The position numbers were made by a program, and so were the translations under genes. DNA of 22,119 bases from Caulobacterales bacterium 32-69-10. Its GTDB lineage: Bacteria; Pseudomonadota; Alphaproteobacteria; Caulobacterales; Caulobacteraceae. The notes below the pieces were generated by a model. It had not been told where the DNA came from. It made no database searches and worked only from the letters and a program-made list of their open reading frames with translations. The first letter of the stretch is position 1, and each line of letters starts with the position of its first letter. Positions 1 through 8,862 of the stretch are shown here, piece after piece. The stretch spans positions 1 through 22,119 of the forward strand of contig NCED01000021.1 in assembly GCA_002280485.1 (NCBI GenBank), in the 5' to 3' direction.

Positions 1-87
1 TCGATAGATAACGTGAGATAATCTTTTTATTTCAATGCTTTGACGGAGCATTGCCGATTGATCGCGATAGCCAAAAATGGCCCCGAA
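1..87. other. AT-rich flank downstream of guaA
   Basis: These 87 bases hold no convincing gene. By hand count they are about 41% GC, far below the rest of the window. A small inverted repeat, CAATGCT at 33-39 and AGCATTG at 47-53, has a 7-nt loop. It is not a normal intrinsic terminator for guaA: on the guaA strand the stem is followed by an A-rich run, not a T run. The sharp composition change exactly at the guaA stop suggests the edge of acquired DNA, but no integrase is in view. Confidence 0.5.
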
Positions 88-99
88 TCATTCCCACTC
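88..99 (-). other. Candidate island attachment site at guaA 3' end
   Basis: On the gene strand these twelve bases read GAGTGGGAATGA, the last codons and stop of guaA (Glu-Trp-Glu-stop). The 3' end of guaA is a known integration site for genomic islands in several bacteria, where the gene end is rebuilt on insertion. The AT-rich DNA starting at the next base fits such a junction. No second copy of the site or integrase gene lies in the window, so this is only a candidate. Confidence 0.3.
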
Positions 100-1656
100 G
101 ATCGTGCCCGGGGGCTTGGACGTCACGTCGTAGACGACGCGGTTGACGCCCTTGACCTCGTTGACGATGCGGGTGGCGGCCCGGCCCAGCACCTCCCACG
201 GGAACTCGTAGATGTCGGCGGTCATGCCGTCGACGGAGGTCACCGCGCGCAGGGCGCAGACCTCGTCATAGGTCCGCGCGTCGCCCATGACGCCGACGGT
301 GCGCACCGGCAGCAGCACGGCGAAGGCCTGCCAGATCACGTCGTACAGTCCCGCCTTGCGGATCTCGTCCAGCCAGATCAGGTCGGCCTTCTGCAGCACG
401 GCGACCTTTTCCGGGGTCACCTCGCCCGGGATGCGGATGGCCAGGCCCGGCCCCGGGAAGGGATGGCGCCCCACGAAGGCGGCGGGCAGGCCCAGCTCGC
501 GGCCCAGCGCCCTCACCTCGTCCTTGAACAGCTCGCGCAGCGGCTCGACCAGCTTCAGCTTCATGAAGTCGGGCAGGCCGCCAACGTTATGGTGGCTCTT
601 GATCACGTGGCTCGGGCCGCCCTTGGTCGAGGGGCTCTCGATCACGTCGGGATAAAGCGTGCCCTGGGCCAGGAAGGCCGCGCCCTCGACCTTGGCCGCC
701 TCGGCGTCGAACACCTCGATGAAGATGCGGCCGATGATCTTGCGCTTCTGCTCGGGGTCGGACACCCCCTTCAGCTCGCCGAGGAATTTGTCCCGCGCAT
801 CAACGTGCACCAGCGGAATGTTGTAGTGCCCCCTGAACAGGGACACGACCTCGTCGGCCTCGTTCGAGCGCATCAGGCCGGTATCGACGAAGACGCAGGT
901 CAGCTGGTCGCCGATGGCTTCGTGGATCAGCACCGCCGCCACCGATGAATCGACCCCGCCGGACAGGCCGCAGATCACCCGCTCCGTCCCGACCTGCTCG
1001 CGGATCTTGCGGATCTGCTCGTCCTTGAACGAGGCCATGGTCCAGTCGCCGGTGAAGCCGGCGATGCCGCGGGTGAAGTTGCGCAGCAGCAGCGCGCCGC
1101 GCGGGGTGTGGGCCACCTCGGGGTGGAACTGCACCGCATAGATGCGCCGGCCCTCGTTGGCGATCACCGCGTAAGGCGCGCTGTCGGAGACGGCGACGAC
1201 CTCGAAGCCTTCGGGAATGGCGGTGATCTCGTCGCCGTGGCTCATCCACACTGTCTCGCGGTGGCCGACGCCGCCGAAGCCGTCCAGCAGCGGGCTCTCG
1301 CGCACGATCTCGATCTCGGCGCGGCCGAACTCGGCGCCGCCCTCCTTGCCCTTCTCGACGGCGCCGCCGAGCTGGTGGGCGATGGCCTGCTCGCCGTAGC
1401 AGATGCCCAGGATCGGCACCTCCATGTCGAACAGGGTCTGGGGCGCGCGCGGACTGTCGTCGAACATCACGCTCTCGGGCCCGCCCGACAGCACCACCGC
1501 GGTGGGGTCGAAGGCGGCGACAAAGGCGTCGTCGACCTTGTCCCACGGATGAATCTCGCAATAGACCCCGTCCTCGCGCACCCGGCGGGCGATGAGCTGG
1601 GTGACCTGGCTGCCGAAGTCGACGATCAGCAGGCGCTGGTGATGGGGCTCGCTCAT
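88..1656 (-). CDS. guaA: GMP synthase (glutamine-hydrolysing)
   Basis: Converts XMP to GMP using ATP and glutamine, the last step of guanine nucleotide synthesis, in the cytoplasm. The 522-residue product has the usual family length. Residues 1-195 form a class I glutamine amidotransferase with nucleophile Cys86 in GICYGEQ and His178/Glu180 in VQFHPE. The ATP-pyrophosphatase domain carries the PP-loop SGGVDSS at 232-238. The C-terminal dimerisation domain ends in the typical GTIEWE. I chose the ATG at 1656 because it gives the normal N-terminus ([17 protein letters not shown]) and overlaps the TGA of the upstream methyltransferase gene as ATGA, which implies translational coupling. The frame stays open further upstream, but that part is only the methyltransferase gene read in another frame. 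It is the last gene of the guaB operon. Confidence 0.97.
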   Translation of the reverse strand: MSEPHHQRLLIVDFGSQVTQLIARRVREDGVYCEIHPWDKVDDAFVAAFDPTAVVLSGGPESVMFDDSPRAPQTLFDMEVPILGICYGEQAIAHQLGGAVEKGKEGGAEFGRAEIEIVRESPLLDGFGGVGHRETVWMSHGDEITAIPEGFEVVAVSDSAPYAVIANEGRRIYAVQFHPEVAHTPRGALLLRNFTRGIAGFTGDWTMASFKDEQIRKIREQVGTERVICGLSGGVDSSVAAVLIHEAIGDQLTCVFVDTGLMRSNEADEVVSLFRGHYNIPLVHVDARDKFLGELKGVSDPEQKRKIIGRIFIEVFDAEAAKVEGAAFLAQGTLYPDVIESPSTKGGPSHVIKSHHNVGGLPDFMKLKLVEPLRELFKDEVRALGRELGLPAAFVGRHPFPGPGLAIRIPGEVTPEKVAVLQKADLIWLDEIRKAGLYDVIWQAFAVLLPVRTVGVMGDARTYDEVCALRAVTSVDGMTADIYEFPWEVLGRAATRIVNEVKGVNRVVYDVTSKPPGTIEWE

Positions 1657-3041
1657 AGGGGCCTTTCGAACAGGGCGATGAAGAAGCCGTCCGTGTTCGT
1701 CCGGCGCGGCGTCAGTTGCAGGGTATGGCCATCGCCGGCTAGCGCCGCAAGACGCGTCCGGGCGGCGTCGGTCAGGGCCGGCGTGGCGGCGGCGCGGGCG
1801 ATGGGGACGGGGCGGAAGTCGGGGTGGTCGGCGGCGAAGGACGCGGCGACCGCATCGTTCTCGGCGGCGAAGATCGAGCAGGTGACATAGGCGAGCCGCC
1901 CGCCCGGCTTCACCAGCCGCGCCGCTCTCGCGAGGATCTTCGGCTGCAGGGCGCCGAGGCGCGCCACGTCGTCGGGACTGACCCGCCACGCCCCCTCGGG
2001 CCGCCGGCGCCAGGTGCCCGAGCCGGTGCAGGGGGCGTCGACCAGCACGAGGTCGGCGAGGGCCTCGAATTCCTCCGTCCCCTCCCCGTCCGGCCCGATC
2101 AGCTGCAGCTCGGCGGAGGCGCCAGCGCGGGTGAGGCGTTCGGGGATGGCGTCTAGTCTCCGTTGGTTGACGTCCAAGGCGATCAGCCTATTCCGCTCAT
2201 CCCCGCGGAAGCGGGGACCCAGATCTTTGACGGGGAGTGCGGCGGCTCTACCTGGGTCCCCGCTTCCGCGGGGATGAGCGGTGGGTGTGTGCATTTGCGC
2301 CGCCAGGGCCAGGGTCTTGCCCCCGCCCCCGGCGCAGTAGTCGATGACGGTCTGCCCCGGCTCGGCCCCGGCCAGGAAGGCCATCAGCTGGCTGCCCTCG
2401 TCCTGCACCTCGATCCAGCCGGTGGTGTAGGCGCGGGTCTTCTGGACGTCGGCGGCGAACTGCGGCGGCAGGCGCAGGCCCCAGGCCGACAAGGGCGTGC
2501 GCTGGGCCTCGATCCCCTCGTGGGCCAGCAGCTTCAAGGCGCCGTCCACCCGGCCGCAAAGGGCGTTGACCCGCATGTCGACCGGCGCGCGCGGCTGCAC
2601 CAGCGCCTGGGCCTCGTCGAACCAGTCGTCGCCGAACTGGGCCCGCAGCGCGTCGGCGACGAAGCCGGGAACCCCGGCCAGCACGTCGGCGGGCGGCGCC
2701 TCGGGCGGCGTGATCAGCCGCACCCGCTCGGCGTCGGTCAGGGGCTCGGGCGCGTGGCCGCCGGTGAACAGGGCCTCGATCTGCGGCGGCTCCAGCCCGT
2801 CGAGGTGAGCCAGCGCCCCCAGCACCAGGGCGCGGCCGTCCGATCCCCCCATGGCCCAGGCCAGGCGGGCCCGGGCGCGCAGGATGTCGTAGGCGCGCTC
2901 CGCTATGGCGCGGCGGTCGCCCGAGCCGGCGAAGCGGTGGGCGCGTCCCCAGTGTTTCAGCACCTGGTCGGCCGGCGCGCGCTCGGCGGCGACCGCGTCC
3001 AGGACCTCGATGACGGCGGCGAGGCGGGCGGCTGGGGTCAC
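1653..3041 (-). CDS. RsmB/NOP-family RNA (cytosine-C5) methyltransferase
   Basis: Probable SAM-dependent rRNA m5C methyltransferase of the Sun/RsmB/NOP2 family, 462 residues. Residues 1-60 resemble the NusB-like RNA-binding domain. The Rossmann motif I is [10 protein letters not shown] at 234-243. The two family cysteines are Cys338 in DAPCTGSG (motif IV) and Cys388 in VTCSI (motif VI). GTG at 3041 is the chosen start: it overlaps the MAPEG stop as GTGA, and the protein then begins where the family does. The stop overlaps the guaA ATG. Oddity: residues 254-283, just after motif I, are encoded by a perfect palindromic repeat (2193-2281). They replace the few residues usually found before the second strand (RLIALDV). 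The frame stays open and both catalytic motifs are intact, so the enzyme is probably functional. The exact target (C967 or another base) cannot be told. Confidence 0.9.
   Translation of the reverse strand: MTPAARLAAVIEVLDAVAAERAPADQVLKHWGRAHRFAGSGDRRAIAERAYDILRARARLAWAMGGSDGRALVLGALAHLDGLEPPQIEALFTGGHAPEPLTDAERVRLITPPEAPPADVLAGVPGFVADALRAQFGDDWFDEAQALVQPRAPVDMRVNALCGRVDGALKLLAHEGIEAQRTPLSAWGLRLPPQFAADVQKTRAYTTGWIEVQDEGSQLMAFLAGAEPGQTVIDYCAGGGGKTLALAAQMHTPTAHPRGSGDPGRAAALPVKDLGPRFRGDERNRLIALDVNQRRLDAIPERLTRAGASAELQLIGPDGEGTEEFEALADLVLVDAPCTGSGTWRRRPEGAWRVSPDDVARLGALQPKILARAARLVKPGGRLAYVTCSIFAAENDAVAASFAADHPDFRPVPIARAAATPALTDAARTRLAALAGDGHTLQLTPRRTNTDGFFIALFERPL
2193..2281. repeat. Palindromic element, full copy, inside a coding gene
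   Basis: A perfect 29-bp inverted repeat: left arm 2193-2221, right arm 2253-2281, with a 31-nt centre. Each arm contains its own small hairpin, CCCCGC-GGAA-GCGGGG, whose loop is of GNRA type. The same element, with a very similar centre, occurs at 9681-9768, and half of it at 8346-8369. This copy lies within the RsmB-family gene and is read through in frame, giving residues 254-283 (including GPRFRGDER). It resembles dispersed REP-type elements. No mobilising enzyme is present. Confidence 0.93.
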
Positions 3042-3436
3042 GCCAGCCCGAACAGCGCCGCGAAGATCATCAGCAGCCCGGCCAGCGACACCAGGAACGC
3101 CAGCGAGCGGACGTAGGGGATGCCGAAAGCATAGAGCGGCACATAGACCACCCGGGCCCAGAAATAGAGCTGCACCCCGATGGCGGTCAGCGTCCCCTCG
3201 CGCCCCGCCACATGGGCGGCGAGCACCGCCCCGATGAACAGGGGCAGGGTCTCGTAGAGGTTCTTCTGCGCCCGCTCCAGCCGCCCGGTCACCGGCGTCG
3301 GCGGCGGCGTCGGCTCGTCGCGCGGGCCGGCGTTCCACTTCGAACCGAGCTGCTTGGTGCGGCCCATGATGGGCAGGAACACCTGGACGAGGGCCAGGAC
3401 CAGGGTCCAGGCCAGCATGGTCAGCTCGGTAGTCAT
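3038..3436 (-). CDS. MAPEG family membrane protein
   Basis: A 132-residue integral membrane protein of the MAPEG family (membrane-associated proteins in eicosanoid and glutathione metabolism). Bacterial members are mostly of unknown substrate; some have glutathione transferase activity. Hydrophobic segments lie near residues 7-25, 63-78, 86-103 and 110-131, matching the four-helix MAPEG fold. The motif [14 protein letters not shown] (about 54-67) is the family's most conserved stretch, followed by the aromatic run [15 protein letters not shown]. The ATG at 3436 lies 10 nt after the guaB stop. Its stop overlaps the GTG start of the methyltransferase gene. It therefore sits inside the guanine nucleotide operon, though no functional link to GMP synthesis is evident. 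Confidence 0.9.
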   Translation of the reverse strand: MTTELTMLAWTLVLALVQVFLPIMGRTKQLGSKWNAGPRDEPTPPPTPVTGRLERAQKNLYETLPLFIGAVLAAHVAGREGTLTAIGVQLYFWARVVYVPLYAFGIPYVRSLAFLVSLAGLLMIFAALFGLA

Positions 3437-3446
3437 GGCGGTCCCT

Positions 3447-5132
<1,686 letters not shown>

Positions 5133-5963
5133 CTATGCATCTTCCGGCGGAACCGCCGCCCCCGCCAGCGCCTCCCGCGCCGCCGCCAGCGACCGTCCGA
5201 TCACCGCCGCATCGTCCTCGGCCACCAGCCGGACGTGGAACTCCATGTCGCCCTCGTCGGTCGGATGGAAATGCTCGACGGCGTAGCCGAGCCAGCCCAG
5301 CTCCAGCATCGCCTCCAGCTGATCCAGGAAACTGGCCGGTGTGAACACCCAGCAGTGGCTGTCGACATAGCGGCCGCCCTGCAGGTCGCGCACCAGCCCC
5401 ATCGCCTTGGCCCGCTTGCCCGCGACCGGCTGCAGGGTGCGGGTCAGGTCCCGCGACCAGGCTTCGGAAAGATCCACCGGCCGCGTGCCGGCGTGGCTGT
5501 CGAACACCTGGCGGATCGACGGGCGGCGATAGCCCAGCAGGTGCGCCTCGACCATCTCGCCCAGGGTGCTCTGCGGCCTCAGCAGGTCGAAGGTGAAGCG
5601 GCGGTCGGGGATGGCGAGGCCGAGCAGGCCGCCGGGGACCAGCACCTCGCGGATCTCGGCCAGCCAGCCGACCAGGTCCGGCGCGTGTTCGATCACGTGG
5701 CTGGCGACCACATAGTCCACCGTCCCGCCGACAGCGTCCTTAAGCCGGTTGTCGCCCCAGGCGATGTCGACCTCGACGATCCGGTCGGGCGAGACCTGGG
5801 CGCTGATGAAGTTGCGGCGCAGCTCGTCGGTCAGGGCGTAGTCGACATAGCGGACAGGGCCGGCCGTCTTGGCGATCAGCGGCGCGTGCGACGGCCCGAT
5901 CTCCAGGCCGTTCAGCCCTGCCGGGTCCCGCGTCCCCAGCAGCCGCGTACGGCGGTCGATCAA
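5133..5963 (-). CDS. Class I SAM-dependent methyltransferase
   Basis: Predicted cytoplasmic methyltransferase of 276 residues; substrate unknown. Motif I is GLEIGPSHAPL at about 19-29. A second-strand acidic residue lies in RYVDYA (38-43), and VVASHVIEHAPDLVGWL at 85-101 is the Methyltransf_11-like post-motif stretch. VLVPGGLLGLAIPD follows at 107-120. This LEIGPSH type is often found with surface polysaccharide genes, but here it is tied to rlmE and ppx. I chose TTG at 5963 because it overlaps the rlmE stop as TTGA, as its neighbours overlap with ATGA, and leaves room for the SAM domain. No strong ribosome site or nearby ATG/GTG alternative is seen, so the exact start is uncertain. Confidence 0.8.
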   Translation of the reverse strand: MIDRRTRLLGTRDPAGLNGLEIGPSHAPLIAKTAGPVRYVDYALTDELRRNFISAQVSPDRIVEVDIAWGDNRLKDAVGGTVDYVVASHVIEHAPDLVGWLAEIREVLVPGGLLGLAIPDRRFTFDLLRPQSTLGEMVEAHLLGYRRPSIRQVFDSHAGTRPVDLSEAWSRDLTRTLQPVAGKRAKAMGLVRDLQGGRYVDSHCWVFTPASFLDQLEAMLELGWLGYAVEHFHPTDEGDMEFHVRLVAEDDAAVIGRSLAAAREALAGAAVPPEDA

Positions 5964-6709
5964 GGCTGGCGGCCCCGGAACCCCGTGGCGACGAGGTAGA
6001 GCTCCGAGCTCTGCGCCCGGCTGGCGTTGGGCTTCACGTGCCGCACGTCCTTGAAGTGACGCTTCAGCAGCTTGAGCAGCGCCTCGGTTTCGCCGCCCTG
6101 GAAGGCCTTGGACACGAAGACGCCGCCGGGCACGAGAACCGCGATGGCGAAATCGACGGCCGCCTCGACCAGGCCGACGATGCGCAGGTGATCGGTCTGG
6201 CGATGGCCGGTCGTGTTGGGCGCCATGTCGGACATGACGATGTCGGGCGCCCCGCCCAGCCGCTCGATCAGCAAATCGCCCATCCCCGGGTCGGTGAAGT
6301 CGCCCTCGATCAGTTCGACGCCGGGCAAGGGATCGACCGGCAACAGGTCGATGCCGACCACCGCCCCTGCCCCGCGCTGCTTGACGACCTGCAGCCATCC
6401 GCCCGGCGCGCAGCCCAGGTCGATAATCTTGGATCCGCGCTTGATCAGGCGGGCCTTGTCGTCGATCTCCGACAGCTTGAAGGCCGCGCGGCTGCGATAC
6501 CCTTGCGCCTTGGCCGCCTTCACATAGGGGTCGTTGAGCTGGCGCCCCAGCCAGGCCTGCGACGACTGCGACCGGTAGTCGGCCGTCTTCACCCGCTCGC
6601 CCAGCGCGGTGCTGCGGCCGCCGACCTCGCCGCGGGTGGGCAGGCGCACCATGCGGCGGCGTTCTTCGCCCGGCTTTTCTGGAGGCTTTTCGGGAGGCTT
6701 GTCGCTCAT
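5960..6709 (-). CDS. rlmE: 23S rRNA (uridine-2552-2'-O)-methyltransferase
   Basis: FtsJ/RrmJ family enzyme that 2'-O-methylates U2552 in the 23S A-loop during late 50S assembly. Product is 249 residues. The full catalytic tetrad is visible: Lys78 (AAFKLSE), Asp161 (SDMAPNTTG), Lys201 (VSKAFQGG) and Glu236 (SSELYLVA). The SAM motif is DLGCAPGGW at 97-105. Compared with the roughly 209-residue E. coli enzyme it has about 40 extra N-terminal residues, rich in Pro, Glu, Lys and Arg, with the short repeat PPEKPPEK. The ATG at 6709 overlaps the stop of the upstream phosphatase gene as ATGA. The stop overlaps the TTG of the next methyltransferase gene. Confidence 0.95.
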   Translation of the reverse strand: MSDKPPEKPPEKPGEERRRMVRLPTRGEVGGRSTALGERVKTADYRSQSSQAWLGRQLNDPYVKAAKAQGYRSRAAFKLSEIDDKARLIKRGSKIIDLGCAPGGWLQVVKQRGAGAVVGIDLLPVDPLPGVELIEGDFTDPGMGDLLIERLGGAPDIVMSDMAPNTTGHRQTDHLRIVGLVEAAVDFAIAVLVPGGVFVSKAFQGGETEALLKLLKRHFKDVRHVKPNASRAQSSELYLVATGFRGRQP

Positions 6710-7830
6710 TCTGCAGCCGCGGTTTGAGGGGGGGGCCGGCGGGCGCCGGAACGGCCGCGGCGGCTGCGGTTCTTGCCGCCGCGCCCGGAGCGTTCGGCCA
6801 TGAGCGCCAGGAGCAGGCCCTCGCGCAAGCCCCGGTCGGCGACACGGACCCGGGCGCAGGGCCACAGCTCCTGCACCGCCTGCAGGATCGCCGCCCCGGC
6901 CAGGACCAGATCGGCCCGGTCCGGCCCGATGCAGGGCTGGGCGGCGCGGCCGGCGACGGAGAGGGTCAAGAGATGGTTGGCGGCGGCGTCGCAGTCGTCC
7001 CGCGTCATCCACAGGCCGTCGATGCGGCCGCGATCATAGCGCCTCAGCCCCAGGTGCATGCCGGCCAGGCTGGTGATCGCCCCGGAGGTGCCGACCAGAT
7101 GGGCCCGCCCCTCGGAGAAGGTCTGGCGCAGGCCCTCGGCGTTGGTGAAGTCCTCGATGTGCTCGCGCACGTGGTCGACCATGGCGCGGAACCAGGCCTG
7201 GTCGGCCGGCTCGCCCTCCGGGAATCGCTCGGCCAGGGTGACCACGCCGACGGGAATCGACAGCCAGGCCTTGATCGGCAGGCGGTGCGGCGGCGGCGGG
7301 CGGCGGGCGGGGTCGAGGCAGTCGTCCTTGAGGTCGACCCACGACAGCTCGGTCGAGCCGCCGCCCACGTCCACCACCAGGGCGGCGTCGGCCTTGCGGT
7401 CCAGCAAGGTCACGCAGCCGGCGACCGACAGCTGGGCCTCCTCGCGGGGGCTGATGATGCGCAGCTTCAGCCCGGTCTCGCGCTCGACGCGTTCGACGAA
7501 CTCGGGCCCGTTGCTGGCCGAGCGGCAGGCCTGGGTCGCCACGGCGCGGACCTTCAGCGTGCGGCGACGGCGCACCTTCTCGGCGCAGATCTTCAGCGCG
7601 GCCATGGCCCGCTCCATCGCCGCCTCGTCCAGCCGGCCGGTCCGCGACAGGCCGTCGCCCAACCGCACGATGCGCGAAAAGGCCTCGACCACGCGAAAGC
7701 CATGGCCGGCGGGGCTGGCGATGAGCAGGCGGCAGTTGTTGGTGCCCAGATCGAGGGCGGCGTAACAGGGCGGCGTGGAGCCCCCACGAAGTTGAGTCCC
7801 GTCAGGCGGCAGCGCCTGCGTATCGGTCAT
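6706..7830 (-). CDS. Ppx/GppA family exopolyphosphatase/pppGpp phosphatase
   Basis: Phosphatase of the ASKHA (actin/hsp70-like) fold that removes terminal phosphate from polyphosphate and/or pppGpp; cytoplasmic. The 374-residue product has phosphate-1 motif ALDLGTNNCRL at 25-35, the catalytic Glu region SPREEAQLS at 127-135, phosphate-2 motif DVGGGSTEL at 154-162, and VGTSGAITSLAG near 246-257. It is a two-domain short form lacking the C-terminal HD-type extension of E. coli Ppx. The tail after residue 348 is Arg/Gly/Pro-rich and may bind nucleic acid or polyphosphate. ATG at 7830 is preferred because AGGAG lies 9 nt upstream; a further in-frame start exists at 7878. Ppx versus GppA activity cannot be decided from sequence. 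First gene of the operon with rlmE. Confidence 0.92.
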   Translation of the reverse strand: MTDTQALPPDGTQLRGGSTPPCYAALDLGTNNCRLLIASPAGHGFRVVEAFSRIVRLGDGLSRTGRLDEAAMERAMAALKICAEKVRRRRTLKVRAVATQACRSASNGPEFVERVERETGLKLRIISPREEAQLSVAGCVTLLDRKADAALVVDVGGGSTELSWVDLKDDCLDPARRPPPPHRLPIKAWLSIPVGVVTLAERFPEGEPADQAWFRAMVDHVREHIEDFTNAEGLRQTFSEGRAHLVGTSGAITSLAGMHLGLRRYDRGRIDGLWMTRDDCDAAANHLLTLSVAGRAAQPCIGPDRADLVLAGAAILQAVQELWPCARVRVADRGLREGLLLALMAERSGRGGKNRSRRGRSGARRPPPQTAAAE

Positions 7831-8000
7831 GGGACCCCGCTCCTGTGGGCGCCTCAAAAAGCGGCATACGCGCCGCACCAGCGCCCTGGTTTCGTCCGGG
7901 AGCGTAGCAAGCCCGTCCGCCCTTGCGAACCCTGCTTCATCGACCTGTCACGACTGCGACCATCCGTTCATCGCACTGTCAGGCGAATAGGGCCAAGCTC
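7831..8000. other. Divergent intergenic region, ppx/gppA and hspQ
   Basis: This 170-base gap must hold promoters for both directions. On the minus strand, TTCGCA and TACGCT (plus-strand 7898-7926) are 17 nt apart but match the sigma-70 consensus only weakly. On the plus strand CCCTTGCG near 7920-7927 resembles the -35 of heat-shock (sigma-32) promoters of alphaproteobacteria, but I find no convincing -10 at the right distance. No hairpin or RNA gene is evident. Confidence 0.25.
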
Positions 8001-8333
8001 ATGCACATGGACATGCCGCTCGCCAAGTTTGGTATCGGCCAGGTGGTCAAGCACCGGCTGTTCCCCTTCCGGGGCGTGATCTTCGACGTCGATCCGGAGT
8101 TCGCCAACACCGAGGAGTGGTGGGCCTCGATCCCCGAGGACATCAGGCCCAGGCGCGACCAGCCGTTCTACCACCTGCTCGCCGAGAACGATCAGAGTTG
8201 CTACGTCGCCTATGTCTCCGAGCAGAACCTCCTGCCCGACGAGAGCGGCGAGCCGATCGGCCACCCCAAGGCCTCGCAGATGTTCGACGAGGACCAGGGC
8301 GCCTACCGCCTGCGCAGCCAGGTGCGGAACTGA
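8001..8333 (+). CDS. hspQ: Heat shock protein HspQ
   Basis: Small cytoplasmic protein of the HspQ/YccV family, 110 residues, the usual size. In enterobacteria HspQ is a heat-shock protein that modulates Lon proteolysis and affects DnaA stability; the role here is inferred. Family features visible: AKFGIGQVVKHRLFPFRGVIFDVDPEF (about 8-34, quoted in parts FGIGQVVKHR and FRGVIFDVDP), WWASIPEDIRPRRDQPFYHLL, and YVAYVSEQNLLPDE near 68-81. ATG at 8001 is chosen because AGGG lies about 8 nt upstream. ATG codons at 8007 and 8013 are also possible, and an in-frame ATG at 7923 would add 26 unfamily-like residues. It stands alone, divergent from the ppx operon and followed by a half palindromic element. 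Confidence 0.92.
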   Translation: MHMDMPLAKFGIGQVVKHRLFPFRGVIFDVDPEFANTEEWWASIPEDIRPRRDQPFYHLLAENDQSCYVAYVSEQNLLPDESGEPIGHPKASQMFDEDQGAYRLRSQVRN

Positions 8334-8345
8334 TCTGATCCGATA

Positions 8346-8369
8346 CCGCTCATCCCCGCGGAAGCGGGG
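8346..8369. repeat. Half copy of the palindromic element
   Basis: These 24 bases are identical to the outer part of the left arm at 2193, including the CCCCGC-GGAA-GCGGGG hairpin (8354-8369). The rest of the element is missing. It starts 12 nt after the hspQ stop codon. The hairpin could protect the hspQ mRNA end or help end transcription, but no T run follows. Confidence 0.85.
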
Positions 8370-8474
8370 TGGTTGGACCTACCCTCTCCTCAATTGCGCC
8401 GCCCACCCCGGCGTGCGACAGATTCAGCCTCCGCAGATCGGCCGCAAGAGCCGCGTCGCGGTGGGAGGAACACC

Positions 8475-8852
8475 ATGGGTAACCGCCGCGCGCGGCGCGC
8501 ATTTCTAGTCGGCCTGGCGCTGGTCCTGGCCGCGCCCATCGGGGCGAGCGCTCACCATTCCGGGGCCATGTTCGACCGCGAGAAGACCGTCAGCACGTCG
8601 GGCGTGCTGAAGGAGGTCGACTGGAGCAATCCCCACATCCACCTGGTCCTCGAGACCGGGGCGGCCGAGAGCTGGTGGTTCGAGGGCAATCCCCCCGCCT
8701 GGTTCCAGCGGGCGGGCGTCAAGCGCGCCGACTTCGCCAAGGGCCTGACCCAGAAAGTCACCATCGAACACCACCCGCTGAAGGATGGCCGCCCGGGCGG
8801 CTCCCTGGTCGCGGTCGTCTACGCCGACGGCAGCCGCATCAAGGTCGAGTAG
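8475..8852 (+). CDS. DUF6152 family secreted protein
   Basis: A 125-residue exported protein of unknown function. It resembles the DUF6152 family through AHHSGAMFD at the mature N-terminus, VLKEVDWSNPH near 44-54, and a compact beta-rich body. A signal peptide is clear: NRRARRA, then the hydrophobic LVGLALVLAAPIG, with probable cleavage at ASA|HHSG after residue 26. The mature protein would then begin His-His; further histidines occur in NPHIH (54, 56) and EHH (99, 100). ATG at 8475 has a strong GGGAGGA site 5 nt upstream. The next gene starts 10 nt after the stop, so the two are almost certainly co-transcribed and probably act together in the periplasm. Confidence 0.85.
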   Translation: MGNRRARRAFLVGLALVLAAPIGASAHHSGAMFDREKTVSTSGVLKEVDWSNPHIHLVLETGAAESWWFEGNPPAWFQRAGVKRADFAKGLTQKVTIEHHPLKDGRPGGSLVAVVYADGSRIKVE

Positions 8853-8862
8853 GAGCCGTCCC

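Noticed and set aside
33..53. Hairpin as an intrinsic terminator for guaA
   Set aside because: On the guaA strand the stem is followed by an A-rich, not a T-rich, stretch; the stem is only 7 bp.
2193..2281. Frameshift or pseudogene caused by the palindrome in the methyltransferase gene
   Set aside because: The frame stays open through the element, and motifs before and after it are intact and correctly ordered.
6706..7830. Direct operon link between the pppGpp phosphatase and guaBA as a guanine-nucleotide control unit
   Set aside because: A palindromic element and a separate promoter candidate divide the two operons; closeness alone is weak evidence.
7918..7945. Sigma-32 type heat-shock promoter for hspQ
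   Set aside because: CCCTTGCG resembles the -35, but no matching -10 lies 12-15 nt downstream.
6724..8079. Long plus-strand open frame opposite ppx/gppA and running into hspQ
   Set aside because: Both real genes have clear motifs and ribosome sites; this frame is an antisense by-product.
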